NCBI GenBank assembly: GCA_017517035.1
Contig: JAFXAN010000096.1
Coordinates: 1 to 41,776 of the forward strand
DNA from: Clostridia bacterium
GTDB lineage: Bacteria; Bacillota; Clostridia; Oscillospirales; CAG-272
Direction of reading: 5' to 3'
DNA length: 41,776 nt
Position numbers and translations under genes: made by a program. Under the pieces are notes generated by a model. The model worked only from the letters and a program-made list of their open reading frames with translations. It was not told where the DNA came from and made no database searches. How positions within the stretch are numbered: position 1 is the stretch's first letter; the number at the start of each line of letters is the position of its first letter. Shown piece after piece: positions 15,163 through 23,784 of the stretch.

Positions 15163-17520
15163 TCAAACGCTTCTCCACTTTGATTTTTTCTTTTTGGCAA
15201 TGATAACCGTAACCGTAAGAGCCGCGGCTGCTGAGGCGGTGATTATGACCAAAGCTGTGGCAGAGGATAGAGTGTTGTTATCCTGTCTGATCTTAAAAAT
15301 GATTCCGCCCGGTGCATCAGTTTCGACGACATCGGCAGAAACAGGCTTCGTTCCTTCATTGGAAGTGATAGTTTCGGGAGCTTCCGTTGTTACGGCTTCA
15401 TCTGTTGCTTCGGTTGGCTTTTCGCAAACCGTATCCACAGGCTTTTCTGCAGCGATATCGGCAAATGTAAAGCCATTTGTAGAAGCGAATTTCTCCGCAT
15501 GAGAGCCGGGAGTACCGTAAACGCCTGCAAGATTGGGGCAGGTATCGAATACGGATGAACCGATCTTCTGAACCTCTGCGCTTACGCTAATGTTAGCGAT
15601 AAGATAACACTTGGAGAAGCACCATGAGGTAAGCTCGGGAACAAGTGAAAGGTCAAGATGACCAACGATAGGCTCATTTCCTCTTACATAGATGGATTTG
15701 AGGTTTTCGCAATCCTCAAATGCCGCGTTACCGATATTGATAGCCTTTGCGGGAAGCTCAACATATTCGATATTCTTGCACTGTGTGAAGGCGTACTTAC
15801 CGATATAGTTGACGCCATCCTCAATGATTACCTTCTTTATCTGCTGCTTAACATCGAACCACCACTGTGTCTTTGATCCGCCACCGTAGTAGTTTACAAT
15901 ATCGCCCATAGGTCCTACGCCCGAAACGGTAAGAGTGCCTGTTGCCTCGTCAAAGTTAAATACAGTTTTATTTCCGCAGGAAGGAAGCGAACGGTCAACA
16001 TAAACATAGTTCTTTGAAACCGTCTCGCCTGTTGCCACATCAATGATATCGCAATAATATTCAACACCGAATGCGATGAAATCGTCATTGGGAGTGCATG
16101 TGATGCTTGCAATGGTGTTAGGCTGCCAGTTTTTTCCCGTTTTCTTAATTCCTGCTCCGAAAATAAAGTTTTCGATGGCTGTTCCTGCATAGCAGTTATC
16201 GGTTATTGCAGCAATTCCTGTAAGATTGGCTGTTCCCTTGGCAGGCTCGCTACCTGCGCGGTAGATGGTCGTGAGCGAACTGCAGCCCTGAAATGCCTCA
16301 AAATCTATTTGACTGACATTCGTACCAAGCTCGACTGTTTTTAGCGCTTTCATTCCTTTAAAGGCTTTTTGGGACACCTTTACGATTCCCTTGCCTATAA
16401 CAACATGTTCGATAAGGTCATTGTACGGTGTCCACACCTCGGTCGTTTCGCCCTTTTCGTTCTTTGTGGCTGGCTGTCCCGTTTCGTTCCAGCCTGTTCT
16501 GTTTGAGTAAAATTTCAGAGTTTTTGTTTCCTCATAAAAGCACCAGAATGTATTTGTGGTCTCCGAGCCTCGCCATGAATCCACCAGCTGACCGTAGGCT
16601 GTTGCACCCGATGAGTCAAAGATCTCCGGCTCCTTTGTGGACTTATAGATATACTCATCCGGATTGTTGATGTTGCGGAAGGAGATATCCTTCGTGCGGC
16701 AATATTCTTCAAGTGGAGTGCCAGCAATGCCATAAACATATGTAAGCTTATTGCAATTTTCAAAGGCAGTTGCCGAAAGAGTATATTCGGTTGTGTAGCA
16801 CCACAGCTGCTCAAGACCGCCGCAGAAGGAAAATGATTTGCCTCCGATGGCAGTCACCCCCTTTGGAACAGTAAACTCCTTGATTGCGGTGTATTTGAAG
16901 GTCTCAGAGCCTAGAGTGCCCGTTAATTCTTCGGAAAGTTTAAAGACTTTGATCTGCTTGCAGTTGTCAAATATATAGCTTCCGAGACTCGTTACGGTGG
17001 AAATATCCACCTCGCCTTCGATGCTTTCATTGCCTCTGTAGTAGACGGATTTCAGCTTGTCGCAGCCCTGAAGGCTGTTTCCATTTATTGTTAGGAGCGA
17101 AGCGGGGATCTCCACATAGAGGAGAGCGCGGAAGCTGTTGGCGATGCCTCCGTTTATTTCCGTGATACCGTCGCCGATGGTGATTTTGGTGATCCTGTCC
17201 TTATATGCACCCCAGGCAAGCGTGCTTGCGCCATTGTATTTGGCTTCTTCTCCTGTTTTCGCATTTGCGCCGTAAAGGATCGTAGTTTGCTTCTTGTCGG
17301 AGGCTGATAAGTCGATGTTGAAGGCAAGAGTAACATTGCCGGCACCATCATCGGTGACCGACCATTTGATATTCGTTTCTCCGCCGCCGACGGCAACAAC
17401 ATAGCCTTCAGTCGGAACATTTTCCGCTTCGTTACCTTCTCCAACGGCACATAGAGCAAAAAGAGAGGCAAGAGCTGTAAAAACCAGCGAAAAAGCAATA
17501 AATTTGAAACATTTTTTCAT
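15163..17520 (-). CDS. BspA-type leucine-rich-repeat surface protein
   Basis: 785 residues. N-terminal signal peptide (MKKCFKFIAFSLVFTALASL). Two blocks of LRR_5/BspA repeats (about 80-260 and 345-650) are recognisable by AFEDCENLKSIYVRGNE, AFQGCSSLTTIYRAG and CDKLKSVYYRGNE. They are followed by a Thr/Glu/Pro-rich linker (about 670-740), a transmembrane helix (SATALVIITASAAAALTV) and a Lys-rich stop-transfer tail (KKKKSKWRSV). No LPXTG is seen, so it should be membrane-anchored and displayed outside. GAAAGGA precedes the ATG. The gene starts 22 bases after the GH26 stop in the same operon, suggesting a role in holding cells or substrate at plant fibre (inference). Confidence 0.85.
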   Translation of the reverse strand: MKKCFKFIAFSLVFTALASLFALCAVGEGNEAENVPTEGYVVAVGGGETNIKWSVTDDGAGNVTLAFNIDLSASDKKQTTILYGANAKTGEEAKYNGASTLAWGAYKDRITKITIGDGITEINGGIANSFRALLYVEIPASLLTINGNSLQGCDKLKSVYYRGNESIEGEVDISTVTSLGSYIFDNCKQIKVFKLSEELTGTLGSETFKYTAIKEFTVPKGVTAIGGKSFSFCGGLEQLWCYTTEYTLSATAFENCNKLTYVYGIAGTPLEEYCRTKDISFRNINNPDEYIYKSTKEPEIFDSSGATAYGQLVDSWRGSETTNTFWCFYEETKTLKFYSNRTGWNETGQPATKNEKGETTEVWTPYNDLIEHVVIGKGIVKVSQKAFKGMKALKTVELGTNVSQIDFEAFQGCSSLTTIYRAGSEPAKGTANLTGIAAITDNCYAGTAIENFIFGAGIKKTGKNWQPNTIASITCTPNDDFIAFGVEYYCDIIDVATGETVSKNYVYVDRSLPSCGNKTVFNFDEATGTLTVSGVGPMGDIVNYYGGGSKTQWWFDVKQQIKKVIIEDGVNYIGKYAFTQCKNIEYVELPAKAINIGNAAFEDCENLKSIYVRGNEPIVGHLDLSLVPELTSWCFSKCYLIANISVSAEVQKIGSSVFDTCPNLAGVYGTPGSHAEKFASTNGFTFADIAAEKPVDTVCEKPTEATDEAVTTEAPETITSNEGTKPVSADVVETDAPGGIIFKIRQDNNTLSSATALVIITASAAAALTVTVIIAKKKKSKWRSV

Positions 17521-17542
17521 CTTTTATCCTTTCGTAAATAAA

Positions 17543-19444
17543 TCATTTCAATGAACCAAAAATAGCCTTCACCTCGACTTGCCCAAGGGTCAATTCCTGC
17601 TCCATGAATTCTTTTCCCATTCCCATTTTTTCGAAGCCCCATCGGCTTCCCCATGTAAGCAGATATGAAAAGGAATATCCATCGTCTATCAGCGTCATGA
17701 TATCCTTGTAAACATTCATCGAGTTATATTTGTCGGGTGAAGCCGCTCCGTCATCTCCCATTGCTTTTCCCGTTGGTCCAAATTCGGTGAGCGCACCGAT
17801 CTTTTTTGAGCTGTCGATAAGCATTGAATAACATTTGCCCTCAGTTATCTCAAGCTCACCCTGGGTGTACCAGTCGACTCCCACCATGTCACAGTATTCG
17901 TCGCCGGGGTAGAGATAGGTGGTACTCATGGTAGTTCCCGGAGCATCTCCCGAATTTGACGAAACATTGGGAGCAAAACACCAAAGTAGATTATCAATAC
18001 CTTTTTCGGCGAAATAATCGTAAACATAGTACCAAATATTCTTAACATAGGAAGCGTCAAGAGTTTTTCCGCCTTGAGTTGCACCAAACCAGAACCAAGT
18101 TGCGTTTGCCTCATGCAACGGTCTCCAGATGGAAGGAACGCCGTTTGCTTTCAGTGCAAGGAAAAAATCCACCTCTCTGTCAAGCTCTTCTGTGAATTTT
18201 TCATTATACTCGGTGCCTTCCGTAAGAAGCTCTGTAAATGCCTTCTCATATCCCTCAAGAGAATTATCATATCCAAGGTTACCTTTTGTCGGATGATCGC
18301 TAAAGTTCCCGGATGGATTTGTCCAATGGGCACTGAAGGTAAGTATTCCGCCGTCTGCAGCATAATCCACAAGATCGCAAACAATGGAACTGATTTCGTA
18401 TGCTTCGCTTTTTGTGAGAAGTCCGCTTGTGTGATATTCAAGATCAAAGCCGAGAATGCCCGGCTTCTGACCGCCCGTTGCCCTTTCAAATGAGGCAATG
18501 GCATTTCTGACCGTCTCTGGAGACTTGCTTCCGCCCTGTTCGCCAATGATCATTTTATAGGGGTCATTATAGACTTCCTCCAGAACAGCCATAAGCTGAT
18601 CCTTTGAATATATCTCTTTCTTTTCTATCTTGCCTTCGATATTGTCGGCAGATGTAAGATCATATTCGTTTTTATCGAGTCCTGCGAGAAGCTCTTTAGT
18701 AAAATAGTCAAGAGCGGCATAGATCGACCGTGCACTGCCGCGAAGAATAATATTGCCGTCCTTTATTTCAACGCTGTAGTCCTCGTAAATATAGTTGCCT
18801 GCATCAATAACGATATAATGCTCGCCTTCGGTCATCTCTTTTGCAAATATGTGATCGCATTTTACAGAGGAGAAAAGCCTTGAAGCTATTTCCGCTTCCT
18901 CAAGATAGCTTTTATTGTATATCTTAAACTCGGAAATGTCAATTCCATCAACACTCAAAGCATCAACAGGATAATCATGGATATATGTATAGCCTTCGCC
19001 CGAGGGAATATAGAGACCGTTTCTTTCCTTGATTATAAATTCTCTTTTGAAAAGCTCAAGAATATCATCAAGAGTATCATCCGATCCGCCGGCAATTATG
19101 ATCTTGCCATTTACCTTTTTTACGGTGTAGTCAAAATATGAAAGTTTCTTTAAAGCTTCACTCGATTCCTTACGGATTGTGTTTCCTATGAGGATTTCAT
19201 GCACATTGTTTTCTTTTGCGGGAGCGATCTTAAGAGAAACACCGAGAGTGCTCTCTATCTCGTCCCTCAGCGCATTTGCGAAGCTGCTTTGGTTGTTCTC
19301 CGTATATACGATAACATATTTTTCAAGCTCATCGACCTCCTCGAGCCAGATAATGTTATCATTCGCGGGCTCGGAGGTGCCGCAAGAAACGAGGATAGAC
19401 AAGAACGAGATGAGTGTTATCGTCAAAAATAAAACTTTTTTCAC
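17543..19444 (-). CDS. GH26 beta-mannanase-like lipoprotein
   Basis: 633 residues. A lipoprotein signal with lipobox LVSC (Cys21) anchors it outside the membrane. Residues 30-260 form a mixed alpha/beta region resembling the N-terminal domains of glucuronidase-type hydrolases, of unknown role. The GH26 barrel spans about 280-630. The acid/base is Glu445 in WRPLHEANATWFWFG and the nucleophile Glu554 in ALTEFGPTG, the standard GH26 pair. The start codon is GTG, overlapping the GH27 stop as GTGA, with GAGG upstream, so the genes are translationally coupled. Expected to cleave beta-1,4-mannan backbones at the cell surface, complementing the GH27 gene. Confidence 0.87.
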   Translation of the reverse strand: MKKVLFLTITLISFLSILVSCGTSEPANDNIIWLEEVDELEKYVIVYTENNQSSFANALRDEIESTLGVSLKIAPAKENNVHEILIGNTIRKESSEALKKLSYFDYTVKKVNGKIIIAGGSDDTLDDILELFKREFIIKERNGLYIPSGEGYTYIHDYPVDALSVDGIDISEFKIYNKSYLEEAEIASRLFSSVKCDHIFAKEMTEGEHYIVIDAGNYIYEDYSVEIKDGNIILRGSARSIYAALDYFTKELLAGLDKNEYDLTSADNIEGKIEKKEIYSKDQLMAVLEEVYNDPYKMIIGEQGGSKSPETVRNAIASFERATGGQKPGILGFDLEYHTSGLLTKSEAYEISSIVCDLVDYAADGGILTFSAHWTNPSGNFSDHPTKGNLGYDNSLEGYEKAFTELLTEGTEYNEKFTEELDREVDFFLALKANGVPSIWRPLHEANATWFWFGATQGGKTLDASYVKNIWYYVYDYFAEKGIDNLLWCFAPNVSSNSGDAPGTTMSTTYLYPGDEYCDMVGVDWYTQGELEITEGKCYSMLIDSSKKIGALTEFGPTGKAMGDDGAASPDKYNSMNVYKDIMTLIDDGYSFSYLLTWGSRWGFEKMGMGKEFMEQELTLGQVEVKAIFGSLK

Positions 19445-20916
19445 TTTGCATTTTCCTCACTGATATTTTCTGAAATATTATCCGATATAGGTGCAGAGAA
19501 AAGGAATATTTTGACCGTATGAGGCATGTTTTCGATGACAAATCGGTCTGTTTTTGAGACATCCTCCTTTGCCCAAACATCTCTGATATCCGTTTCGGTT
19601 TCAAAAACTGCGGTAAATTTATTTTTCGTATCACCCGTATTGAAAAAAGCATAAGCATAGCGTCCGTCAGACATGGTCTTTTCAAAAACATGAAGTATTC
19701 CGCCATTTGTTTCGTCCTTCATATATGGCATTGCCCTAGAGAACCATGAATCCTGATTTATTGCGATGATCTCGTCATTGCAGTATATGTCCATTTCAAA
19801 ATCGTCTATATGATCGAGAACGGCGCTTATCTGAATGGGTGAGCCGAGAAAGGCTCTGAGCGAATATACCATTATCTGCTCGTCATCTGTAAAGCTATGG
19901 CGGATAGAGCCGTCTCTCTTATGTCCGATATCGAGCATATCAAGGTCGAAATAATGACCCCTGGTCGGAGTCTCGCAGAATCTGTAGTATCTGTCAAGAA
20001 AGTGCATCAGCCTTTGCCATGTTCCGTCCGAATCCCAATTTGCTCGGTAGGAGCAGCAGAAGCGTGACCAGTATTCGCAGTATTCCTTTGGTGCCTCCAC
20101 CGTAACGCACATGGGGATATCGCGGTCAGTTTTTATAAGCTCGCTTCGCATATATTCGGCGTTTACTGTGTCGTTGGGCTTCCAGTCATATTTCAGGTAA
20201 TCAAATCCCCATTCCGCCCATTGGAGTGCATTGTTTCTTTCTTTTCTGATGGTACCGATTCCACCCATGGTAGAAGCAAATCTGATGTCCGGCTCTCCCT
20301 TTGTACAGCCGGGAATAGATTCATACTCCTTTGGGCATCCCCAAGCAGTAAGCATAGGAGAAGAATAGATTCCGCATTTTAAACCTAAAGAGTGTACTTT
20401 ATCGGTCATTGATTTCATATCCGAAAATTTGGGATTCGGCATTATTGCATCATATTTTCCGCCATATTTATACTGCCAGCCCGAATCAAGATTCACATAG
20501 GAATAGCCATATTCAGAAAGTCCCAGCTCACATAGCTTTTCCGCCGTATGCTCAACATCCGACTGTGTCACCTCGGAGTAAAATGCGTTCCAGGTCGTGA
20601 ACCCCAGAAGCGGAGATATAAGTAGATTTTGCGGAGCAATTTCAAAAATGATCTTTTTTTCGCAGCTTCCAAGATCATTTTCTGCCCTTAAAATGACTTC
20701 ATATTTTCCCTCTTCTTCAATAATTCCGCTTATTATATTCTCGGAAAGTGAAAGTCCGCTTGGCAGATTCTCGGCAAAGTATTTCATTGGTCTTTTCCCT
20801 GTTACGGGGATTCTTAAAATGATCTGTTTTTTGGGGGAAGCTCCGAAAAACGGTGCAAGATTGATTTTCGGCACGCCATCAAACGGCTTTGCTTTTGCTA
20901 TCTTCGTATAACTCAT
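19441..20916 (-). CDS. GH27 alpha-galactosidase, cytoplasmic
   Basis: 491 residues without a signal peptide. Residues 13-95 look like the putative Ig (NEW1/He_PIG) domain that precedes some bacterial GH27 barrels (PVTGKRPMKYFAENLPSGLSL). The barrel starts at LLGFTTWNAF. NLDSGWQ matches the conserved Asp loop. The nucleophile is Asp244 in FDYLKYDW, and the acid/base is Asp295 in YRANWDSD. First gene of the operon with GH26 and the LRR protein, suggesting removal of galactosyl side chains from imported galactomanno-oligosaccharides. ATG with GGAG about 8 bases upstream. Other GH27 activities (beta-L-arabinopyranosidase, isomalto-dextranase) are not excluded. Confidence 0.85.
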   Translation of the reverse strand: MSYTKIAKAKPFDGVPKINLAPFFGASPKKQIILRIPVTGKRPMKYFAENLPSGLSLSENIISGIIEEEGKYEVILRAENDLGSCEKKIIFEIAPQNLLISPLLGFTTWNAFYSEVTQSDVEHTAEKLCELGLSEYGYSYVNLDSGWQYKYGGKYDAIMPNPKFSDMKSMTDKVHSLGLKCGIYSSPMLTAWGCPKEYESIPGCTKGEPDIRFASTMGGIGTIRKERNNALQWAEWGFDYLKYDWKPNDTVNAEYMRSELIKTDRDIPMCVTVEAPKEYCEYWSRFCCSYRANWDSDGTWQRLMHFLDRYYRFCETPTRGHYFDLDMLDIGHKRDGSIRHSFTDDEQIMVYSLRAFLGSPIQISAVLDHIDDFEMDIYCNDEIIAINQDSWFSRAMPYMKDETNGGILHVFEKTMSDGRYAYAFFNTGDTKNKFTAVFETETDIRDVWAKEDVSKTDRFVIENMPHTVKIFLFSAPISDNISENISEENAK

Positions 20917-20943
20917 ATTTTAGTCTCCGATCTGTTTTTTTTA

Positions 20944-20972
20944 ATTTTATCAAATTAATATTAAAAATTCAA
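20944..20972 (-). promoter_or_regulatory. Promoter of the GH27-GH26-LRR operon
   Basis: TTGAAT (20972-20967), 17-base spacer, TGA-TAAAAT on the minus strand. Its -35 directly abuts the -35 of the araC-type gene on the other strand. The weak -10 and -35 suggest dependence on an activator, plausibly the adjacent AraC-family protein. Confidence 0.65.
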
Positions 20973-21002
20973 TTGACAAATCATAGCATTATATGGTAAA
21001 AT
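20973..21002 (+). promoter_or_regulatory. Promoter of the AraC-family regulator
   Basis: Perfect TTGACA, 18-base spacer, TGG-TAAAAT (extended -10). The predicted start near 21009 rules out the in-frame ATG at 20993 as the translation start. Confidence 0.7.
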
Positions 21003-21010
21003 CATACCAT
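20993..21010. promoter_or_regulatory. Inverted repeat over the araC -10 and start
   Basis: ATGGTA-N6-TACCAT covers the -10 element and transcription start of the regulator gene. This is a natural place for an autoregulatory operator. Six-base arms are short, so this is only a candidate. Confidence 0.4.
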
Positions 21011-21031
21011 CAAAATCAAATGGGTGATAAA

Positions 21032-21820
21032 ATGAAAAAATACTTGGTTACAGGCGAAGAAATCGAACAATTGCATATCTCGGAATTTGGCTTTGCGGAA
21101 AGCAAATCAGACACATTTTGGGGAAGCGGATATAGGAATCAGTATATCGTCCACTATGTTTTATCTGGAAGGGGATACTTCAACGGTTATCCTGTAAAAA
21201 AAGGGCAAGGATTTATTATTGAGCCTTTGAGCAATGCCGAATATCACTATGATAATGCAGAGCCATGGAAATATTTTTGGTTTATCACTACAGGAGCACT
21301 CGCTCAAAGCATATGCAAAAATCATATCTTTTCCGATAAAAACGGGATTTTTGACTTTGAATTTATTCCAAAAATTACAGGCATTGTCAACAATTATTTT
21401 GAAAATAATGCTCCTGATATAAAGATCATAAGTGAAGAGGAAGCTCTTTCTTTGTTTTTTATGATCATGTCATTTCATAGAAGCAATTACTCCCCTCCAA
21501 AAAACAATTATGTAGAAAAAGCAAAAAGGTACATCGAGCTGAATTTTCACAGACAAATAAAAATCAAAGAAATTGCCGAACATCTCAATATCGCAGATAG
21601 ATATCTATATAATTTATTCATCATGACGGAAGGGATTTCGCCAAAGCAATATCTAAATAATATCCGCTTGGAGTTTGCGAAAAAACTATTGCTTAACACG
21701 GCGAGTTCAATAACAGATATTGCCGAATCTGTCGGCTACAGCGATGTTTTATCTTTTTCAAAATTCTTTTCGGAGCATATAAATATTTCGCCAAGTCAAT
21801 TCAGAAAAAATAACAAATAA
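21032..21820 (+). CDS. AraC-family transcriptional regulator
   Basis: 262 residues from the ATG at 21032 (MKKYLVTG), which has GGGTGAT just upstream. The earlier in-frame ATG lies upstream of the predicted transcription start. Residues 1-130 form an AraC-type cupin sensor (VLSGRGYFNGYPVKKGQGFII, WKYFWFI). Residues 160-260 hold two helix-turn-helix motifs (IKIKEIAEHLNIADRYLYNLF and SSITDIAESVGYSDVLSFSKFF) with the family ending ISPSQFRK. Divergent from the GH27 operon with abutting -35 boxes, so it is very likely its sugar-responsive regulator. The ligand is unknown; mannose- or galactose-containing sugars are the obvious candidates. Confidence 0.9.
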   Translation: MKKYLVTGEEIEQLHISEFGFAESKSDTFWGSGYRNQYIVHYVLSGRGYFNGYPVKKGQGFIIEPLSNAEYHYDNAEPWKYFWFITTGALAQSICKNHIFSDKNGIFDFEFIPKITGIVNNYFENNAPDIKIISEEEALSLFFMIMSFHRSNYSPPKNNYVEKAKRYIELNFHRQIKIKEIAEHLNIADRYLYNLFIMTEGISPKQYLNNIRLEFAKKLLLNTASSITDIAESVGYSDVLSFSKFFSEHINISPSQFRKNNK

Positions 21821-21845
21821 AAAGACCGAGCCGAAGCTCGGTCTT
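21815..21845 (-). terminator. Terminator of the small P-loop gene, also facing araC
   Basis: A 10-bp perfect stem (21822-21831 with 21836-21845). On the minus strand the loop is TTCG closed by C-G, the ultrastable UUCG tetraloop, followed by TTTATTTG. On the plus strand the T run is poor. Confidence 0.85.
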
Positions 21846-21856
21846 CAGTTTTAAAA

Positions 21857-22264
21857 TCAGATGTACTTTTTAACAACTTCGCTTGCTTCCTCTGCGGGAA
21901 CAGAAGCGGTTGCAACGATCTTAACGCCATGCTTTTCGCTAAGTTCATCAAGCTCTGTGCACATATTCTCAAATGCTGCCATATCAGGGCCGCAAACCTT
22001 AAGTGTACCGTCGATGAAAAGATCGGTAATATCATGGTTGCTTGCAAGAATACCGGCAACAAAGCCATAGAGAGACTGCGCATCAAAAATGCAATAGTCA
22101 TTTGTATTGATAAGACGAACCTGGGGTTTAATATCGAATCTGAGCTTTGTGCCCTTTTCGAGACAAACTACTGCTCCCGAAGAGGTCTCAATAGCCTCAT
22201 TAACACTTGCAATAAGCTGCTTTGTTTTTCCTGTACCCTTAACGCCGATGATAAGTTTTAACAT
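21857..22264 (-). CDS. Small P-loop nucleotide-binding protein, function unknown
   Basis: 135 residues. The Walker A motif GVKGTGKT starts at residue 7. A hydrophobic strand ending in Asp (TDLFIDG, about residue 86) may serve as Walker B. The length leaves little beyond a single nucleotide-binding domain. Similar short ATP-binding proteins occur in Firmicutes, often labelled only as P-loop or PilT-like, without established function. GGAGG lies 6 bases before the ATG. Own promoter and terminator, so it is monocistronic. No toxin, kinase or helicase motif is visible. Confidence 0.75.
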   Translation of the reverse strand: MLKLIIGVKGTGKTKQLIASVNEAIETSSGAVVCLEKGTKLRFDIKPQVRLINTNDYCIFDAQSLYGFVAGILASNHDITDLFIDGTLKVCGPDMAAFENMCTELDELSEKHGVKIVATASVPAEEASEVVKKYI

Positions 22265-22318
22265 AATTTACCTCCAAAATGAGTTATAACAAAGGCTTTA
22301 ACCTATGTTTATATATAT

Positions 22319-22347
22319 ATTATATCAAACTCTTTCGGAAAAAGCAA
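22319..22347 (-). promoter_or_regulatory. Promoter of the small P-loop gene
   Basis: TTGCTT, 17-base spacer, TGA-TATAAT on the minus strand. About 55 bases to the ATG. Confidence 0.72.
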
Positions 22348-22370
22348 TAGTTTTTAGCAATTTTTTGAAA

Positions 22371-23708
22371 TTATTTTAATCTTTCATCAAGAGCTTTCTT
22401 CTGCTCCTCATATCCGGGCTTTCCGAGAAGTGCAAACATATTCTTCTTATATGCCTCAACGCCCGGCTGATTGAAAGGATTAACTCCGAGAGTATATCCG
22501 GAGACAGCACAAGCTTTCTCGAAGAAATAGATCATATATCCAAGAGAATGCTCATCCTTCTTATCAAGCTCAATAACGATATTTGGAACATTTCCGTCCA
22601 TATGAGCAAGAAGAGTTCCCTTCATTGCGTTCTTATTTACGAAATCGAGATCCTTACCCGAAAGGAAGTTAAGTCCGTCAATGTTGTTTGCATCATCGGG
22701 AATGGGCATTTCAGCCATGGAATCCTTAACATCGAGAACAGTCTCAAAAATCGTTCTCTGACCCTCCTGGATATACTGCCCGAGAGAATGAAGGTCAGTT
22801 GAGAAAATCGCAGATGCGGGATAGATTCCCTTTCCGTCCTTACCCTCGCTCTCACCGTAAAGCTGCTTCCACCATTCGCTGAACATCTGTGCATAAGGCT
22901 CATATGAAACGAAAATTTCGGTCACCTTTCCTTTGCGGAGCAGAATATTTCTGACGGCAGCATATTTATAGCAATCGTTCTTTTCGATATCCTTATCACA
23001 AAGAGCAAGTCTTGCGGTGTTAGCGCCCTCCATGAGCTTATCAATATCAATACCTGCAACAGCAATGGGAAGAAGTCCAACCGCTGTAAGCACGGAAAAA
23101 CGGCCTCCAACATCATCCGGCACTACAAAGGTCTTATAACCCGATTCATCCGAGAATGACTTTAGAGTGCCTTTTTCACGGTCTGTGGTGACAAAAATTC
23201 TCTCTCTTGCGCCTTCCTTACCGTATTTCTCCTCAAGAAGATTGCGGAAAATGCGGAAAGCAACCGCAGGCTCGGTTGTTGTTCCCGATTTAGAAATTAC
23301 ATTTATGCAGATATCCTTACCCTCACAGATGGAAAGAAGCTCGGAAAGAGCGGTTGCGCTGAGGCTGTTTCCGGCATAATAAATATCGGGGGTATCCTTT
23401 TTAAGGTTATTATAGAGAGGAGATTTCAAAAATTCTATTACGGCCCTTGCGCCGAGATATGATCCGCCGATTCCTATAACAACGAGGATATCGCAGCTCT
23501 TCTTTATCTTTTCAGCAGCTTCCTTTATCGCTGCAAATTCGCATTTATCATAGTTTTCGGGAAGATCTACCCAGCCGAGAAAATCGCTTCCTGCACCGCT
23601 TCTTGAGTCAAGAATGTCGGCCGCACGGCTGATCTCCTCCTGCATTGCTGCAAGCTCTTCCTTACTTACAAATTTTTCAACATACTTTTCATTTAATTTA
23701 ATTGACAT
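22371..23708 (-). CDS. pgi: Glucose-6-phosphate isomerase
   Basis: Interconverts glucose 6-phosphate and fructose 6-phosphate in glycolysis. 445 residues, the short bacterial form typical of Firmicutes. Signatures: [15 protein letters not shown], the phosphate-binding [31 protein letters not shown], the active-site Glu region in [11 protein letters not shown], and [15 protein letters not shown] with the catalytic Lys. ATG with AAGGAG about 8 bases upstream and its own promoter. It lies downstream of the carboxypeptidase and gal genes on the same strand. No hairpin terminator is evident after it. Confidence 0.96.
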   Translation of the reverse strand: MSIKLNEKYVEKFVSKEELAAMQEEISRAADILDSRSGAGSDFLGWVDLPENYDKCEFAAIKEAAEKIKKSCDILVVIGIGGSYLGARAVIEFLKSPLYNNLKKDTPDIYYAGNSLSATALSELLSICEGKDICINVISKSGTTTEPAVAFRIFRNLLEEKYGKEGARERIFVTTDREKGTLKSFSDESGYKTFVVPDDVGGRFSVLTAVGLLPIAVAGIDIDKLMEGANTARLALCDKDIEKNDCYKYAAVRNILLRKGKVTEIFVSYEPYAQMFSEWWKQLYGESEGKDGKGIYPASAIFSTDLHSLGQYIQEGQRTIFETVLDVKDSMAEMPIPDDANNIDGLNFLSGKDLDFVNKNAMKGTLLAHMDGNVPNIVIELDKKDEHSLGYMIYFFEKACAVSGYTLGVNPFNQPGVEAYKKNMFALLGKPGYEEQKKALDERLK

Positions 23709-23738
23709 TTAATTATTCTCCTTAGGAAATTTGTAACT

Positions 23739-23767
23739 ATTTTATTACAAAATTCTCCAAAAGTCAA
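23739..23767 (-). promoter_or_regulatory. Promoter of pgi
   Basis: TTGACT, 17-base spacer, TAAAAT on the minus strand, in the 76-base gap after the carboxypeptidase gene. Confidence 0.65.
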
Positions 23768-23784
23768 TAGCTATCGTTAAATTT

